From the NCBI RefSeq assembly GCF_030272615.1, contig NW_026729187.1, forward strand, positions 25,001 to 57,500: a stretch of DNA of 32,500 nt. The letters are read 5' to 3'. Below, piece by piece: positions 30,501 to 32,500 of this stretch. A model generated the notes under the pieces. That model saw nothing but the letters and a program-made list of their open reading frames with translations, was not told where the DNA came from and did not search any database. A program made the position numbers and the translations under genes. This stretch comes from Cryptomeria japonica (lineage: Eukaryota > Streptophyta > Pinopsida > Cupressales > Cupressaceae). Every line of letters begins with the position of its first letter. The first letter of the stretch is position 1.

Positions 30501-31486
30501 TCTAGCCGTTGGGGCCATCTCGCCGCATCCCCCACCTCGCACCCCGATTGCTATGCGGTGAGGCTCTTCGGCCGCCTTGGAACTATCTTCGTATCGGACG
30601 CATCGCGGGATAAGGGGTTGTCACTGGTAGTGGCCCCAAGCGCGTCCGATGCTTGGACTATTCCGAGGCGGCCCTGCAGCCTCTTCCGTCTAGCCGTTGG
30701 GGCCATCTCGCCGCATCCCCCACCTCGCACCCCGATTGCTATGCGGTGAGGCTCCTCGGCCGCCTTGGAACTATCTTCGTATCGGACGCATCGCGGGATA
30801 AGGGGTTGTCACTGGTAGTCGCCCCAAGCGCGTCCGATGCTTGGACTATTCCGACGCGGCCCTGTGGCCTCTTCCGTCTAGCCGTTGGGGCCATCTCGCC
30901 GCATCCCCCACCTCGCACCCCGATTGCTATGCGGTGAGGCTCCTCGGCCGCCTTGGAACCATCTTCGTATCGGACGCATCGCGGGATAGGGGGCTGTCAC
31001 TGGTAGTCGCCCCAAGCGTGTCCGATGCTTGGACCATTCCTAGGCGGCCCTGAAGCCTCTTCCGTCTAGCCGTTGGGGCCTTCCCGCCCCATCCCTCGCC
31101 TCGCACCCCCGATTGCTATGCGGTGAGGCTCCTCGGCTGCCTTGGAACCATCTGTGTATCGGACGCATCGCGGGATAAGGGGTTGGCACTGGCAGTCGCC
31201 CCAAGCGCGTCCGATGCTTGGACCATTCCGAGGTGGCCCTGAAGCCTCTTCCGTCTAGCCGTTGGGGCCTTCCCGTCCCATCCCTCGCCTCGCACCCCGA
31301 TTGATATGCGGTGAGGCTCCTCGGCCGCCTTGGAACTATCTGTGTATCGGACGCATCGCGGGATAAGGGGTTGGCACTGGTAGTCGTCCCAATCGCATCC
31401 GATGCTTGGACCATTCCGAGGCGGCCCTGCAGCCTCTTCCGTTTAGCCGTCGGGGCCTTCCCGCCGCATCCCTCGCCTCGCATCCC
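27566..31486. repeat. 188-bp tandem array (about 21 units)
   Basis: Units start at GATTGCTATGCGGTGAGG: 27566, 27754 and then every 188 bp to 30010; after one shortened unit, 30358, 30546, 30734, 30922, 31111 and 31299. One unit is cut by 28 bp (160 bp left, junction at about 30190) and one has an extra C (189 bp). Each unit contains GGCCGCCTCGGAA and, 78 bases later, its exact complement TTCCGAGGCGGCC. Nested inside are ATCGGACGCG and CGCGTCCGAT. Because 188 is not a multiple of three, the repeated 70- and 94-codon open frames start within successive units in shifting frames and do not represent genes. Confidence 0.95.
27778..27881 (+). other. Nested inverted repeat within a 188-bp unit (example)
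   Basis: Outer arms of 13 bp at 27778-27790 and 27869-27881 are perfect complements. Inner arms at 27801-27810 and 27849-27858 are perfect over 10 bp and extend to 12 bp with one wobble. In many later units the left outer arm becomes GCCTTGG, turning one C-G pair into U-G in RNA and keeping the stem. The structure could form in a transcript or as a DNA cruciform. Confidence 0.75.
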
Positions 31487-31744
31487 GATTCCTATGCGGT
31501 GAGTCTTCTCGGCCGCCGCGGAACTATACCTGTTATTGCTACTGCATCCTTCGGCTGGTAACCTCCTCTGCCGCCTTGGAACGTTCTCTTTGTCGGACGC
31601 GTCGCGGGATAAGGGGTTGGCACTGGTAGTCGCCCCAAGCGCGCCCGATGCATAGACCGCTCCGAGTCGACCTTGCTTTCAGCCTCTCACATGCATAGAC
31701 CTCTCTGAGTCGACCCTGCAGCCTCTCACGTTTAGCCTTTGGAA
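31487..31744. repeat. Degenerate end of the 188-bp array
   Basis: It starts like a normal unit (GATTCCTATGCGGTGAG, GGCCGCCGCGGAAC) but is then interrupted. A second partial unit follows, with GCCGCCTTGGAACGTTCTC, the GGGATAAGGGGTTGGCACTG core, and a duplicated short piece (CATGCATAGACC and CGAGTCGACC appear twice). No gene is seen. Confidence 0.7.
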
Positions 31745-32045
31745 TCTCGCCTCACAACATGATTGCTATCCTTGATGCATCCCTTGCCTCGAGCCCTGAT
31801 TGCTTTCTTGGCTGCATCCCTCCTCTCCTCACAGCCCGGTTGTCATCACTGCTTCATCCGTCGCTTCATGCATTCTGGCTGCTGGGCCCTTCCCACCGCA
31901 CACCTCGATTGCTATCTCTTCTGCATCACACACCCCGATTGCTATCTCTGCTACATCCCTCGGCTCTCACTTCTGCATCCTTCGCCTCACACCTCGATTG
32001 CTATCAATGCTGCATCCGTAACCTCACACCCCGATTGCTATGCGG
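31745..32045. repeat. Short repeats derived from the 188-bp unit edge
   Basis: The unit-junction motif of the 188-bp array (GCATCCCTCGCCTC followed by ACCCCGATTGCTATG) recurs here about every 30-40 bases in degraded form, as in CACACCTCGATTGCTATC and GCTGCATCC. Only the junction part was multiplied. Open frames of 70-126 codons cross it but look like repeat products. Confidence 0.7.
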
Positions 32046-32200
32046 GGAGGCTCCTTGGCCGCCTTGGAAATTTCTGTGTGTCGGACGCACCGCGGGATAA
32101 GGGGTTGGCACTGGTAGTCGCCCCAAGTGCGCCCGATTCTTAGACCGCTTCGAGGTGACCTCGTAGCCTCTTTCGTCCAGGCTTCCTGCCTTCAACGCCC
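32030..32200. repeat. Isolated degenerate 188-bp unit
   Basis: It starts at CCGATTGCTATGCGG and keeps GGCCGCCTTGGAA, CGCGGGATAAGGGGTTGGCA and CTGGTAGTCGCCCCAAG. The right arm of the outer inverted repeat is mutated (CTTCGAGGTGACC). It is a relic unit separated from the main array. Confidence 0.8.
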
Positions 32201-32408
32201 TTTTTACACCTCGATTGCTATGCGCGGGCTCGTTGGCGTCTATCACCTCTCTGCGAAGAGTGGCACGATGATTGTTGGGGTAAATCGTAGCAGTCCGATC
32301 TCTGGCCTTGGGCCATTGTGAGGGCTGATCGATTTCCTGTGCGCATCTCGTGTTCGCCCAGTAACAGACTCGACGACTTGTAATCGGTCTTGTTCCCGAT
32401 TGTTCCTG
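32201..32408. other. Unassigned spacer sequence
   Basis: Non-repetitive sequence apart from one CTCGATTGCTATGCG junction motif at about 32212. No promoter core, RNA gene or convincing open frame is recognised. It may be external transcribed spacer if promoter 13 is the gene promoter. Confidence 0.4.
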
Positions 32409-32480
32409 GAGGTAGTCTTCGGAACTCTTGGATTTGACCTGTCAGAGGTAGTCTTCGGAACTCTTGGATTTGACCTGTCA
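32409..32480. repeat. Perfect 36-bp tandem duplication
   Basis: GAGGTAGTCTTCGGAACTC followed by TTGGATTTGACCTGTCA occurs twice in direct succession (32409-32444 and 32445-32480) with no differences. It could be the start of another array continuing beyond the window. Confidence 0.95.
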
Positions 32481-32500
32481 CTCGAACTGTCCTCTTCCGA

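Noticed and set aside
27566-31486. CRISPR-like array
   Set aside because: Units are 188 bp of continuous near-identical sequence without unique spacers, in a plant rDNA context.
27673-31502. Repeated 70- and 94-codon open frames starting MDHSEA or MDYSEA
   Set aside because: They arise once per 188-bp DNA unit, and consecutive ones overlap in different frames. This is a satellite artefact.
1-32500. Naming the species or genus
   Set aside because: The 5S sequence and linked, opposite-strand layout fit several early-diverging plant and gymnosperm groups. No taxon-specific marker such as 18S, ITS or 25S is present.

Overview
The window contains no convincing protein-coding gene. It reads as one very large ribosomal DNA intergenic spacer (IGS) from a land plant. 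Two signals fix this. Three plant-type 5S rRNA genes lie on the minus strand (4450-4567, 12323-12440, 20259-20376), with intact internal promoter boxes and a T6 terminator. Thirteen copies of the plant RNA polymerase I start sequence TATATAGGGG lie on the plus strand between 23.0 and 27.2 kb. The 5S genes therefore point against the predicted direction of 35S pre-rRNA transcription. The 25S gene is expected left of the window and the 18S gene right of it (inference; neither is present). 5S genes linked to 35S units are known from bryophytes, some ferns, some gymnosperms and some Asteraceae. The 5S sequence and the opposite orientation would suit a Podocarpus-like gymnosperm, but the species cannot be decided from this window.

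Layout. From 1 to about 21.6 kb there is a higher-order tandem repeat with a period of 7873 bp: two complete units, a partial third, and a left fragment. Each unit holds GC-rich satellite built from short palindromic words such as GGTGCGCACC and GGAGCGCTCC, AT-rich modules with T tracts, one 5S gene with GC-rich flanks, an A-rich segment, a C-rich CACCCACCTTGG minisatellite, and a shortened second copy of the satellite block. Units 1 and 2 are almost identical. Unit 3 carries a 63-bp insertion and several substitutions, and its minisatellite expands to about 1.7 kb.

From 22.8 to 27.2 kb comes a promoter array in three families: six promoters on a 157-bp repeat (one interval 220 bp), four on a 311-bp repeat, and three on longer modules 441-545 bp apart. 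A 52-bp minisatellite separates the first two families. Every promoter is followed by a predicted RNA leader whose first bases (AGGGGAG) can pair with a C-rich stretch about 20-30 nt downstream, and then by a second hairpin. Several changes between copies preserve the pairing. This leader is the most interesting signal in the window.

From 27.57 to about 31.5 kb there is a 188-bp tandem array of about 21 units, each with two nested inverted repeats. The unit appears to derive from sequence downstream of the last three promoters. Degenerate derivatives continue to about 32.2 kb, followed by unassigned sequence with a perfect 36-bp tandem duplication. Likely function: minus-strand Pol III transcription of 5S rRNA, plus-strand Pol I initiation at spacer and/or gene promoters, and the remainder as concertedly evolving spacer repeats. 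Long open frames occur on both strands only because the repeats are GC-rich, stop-poor and palindromic.
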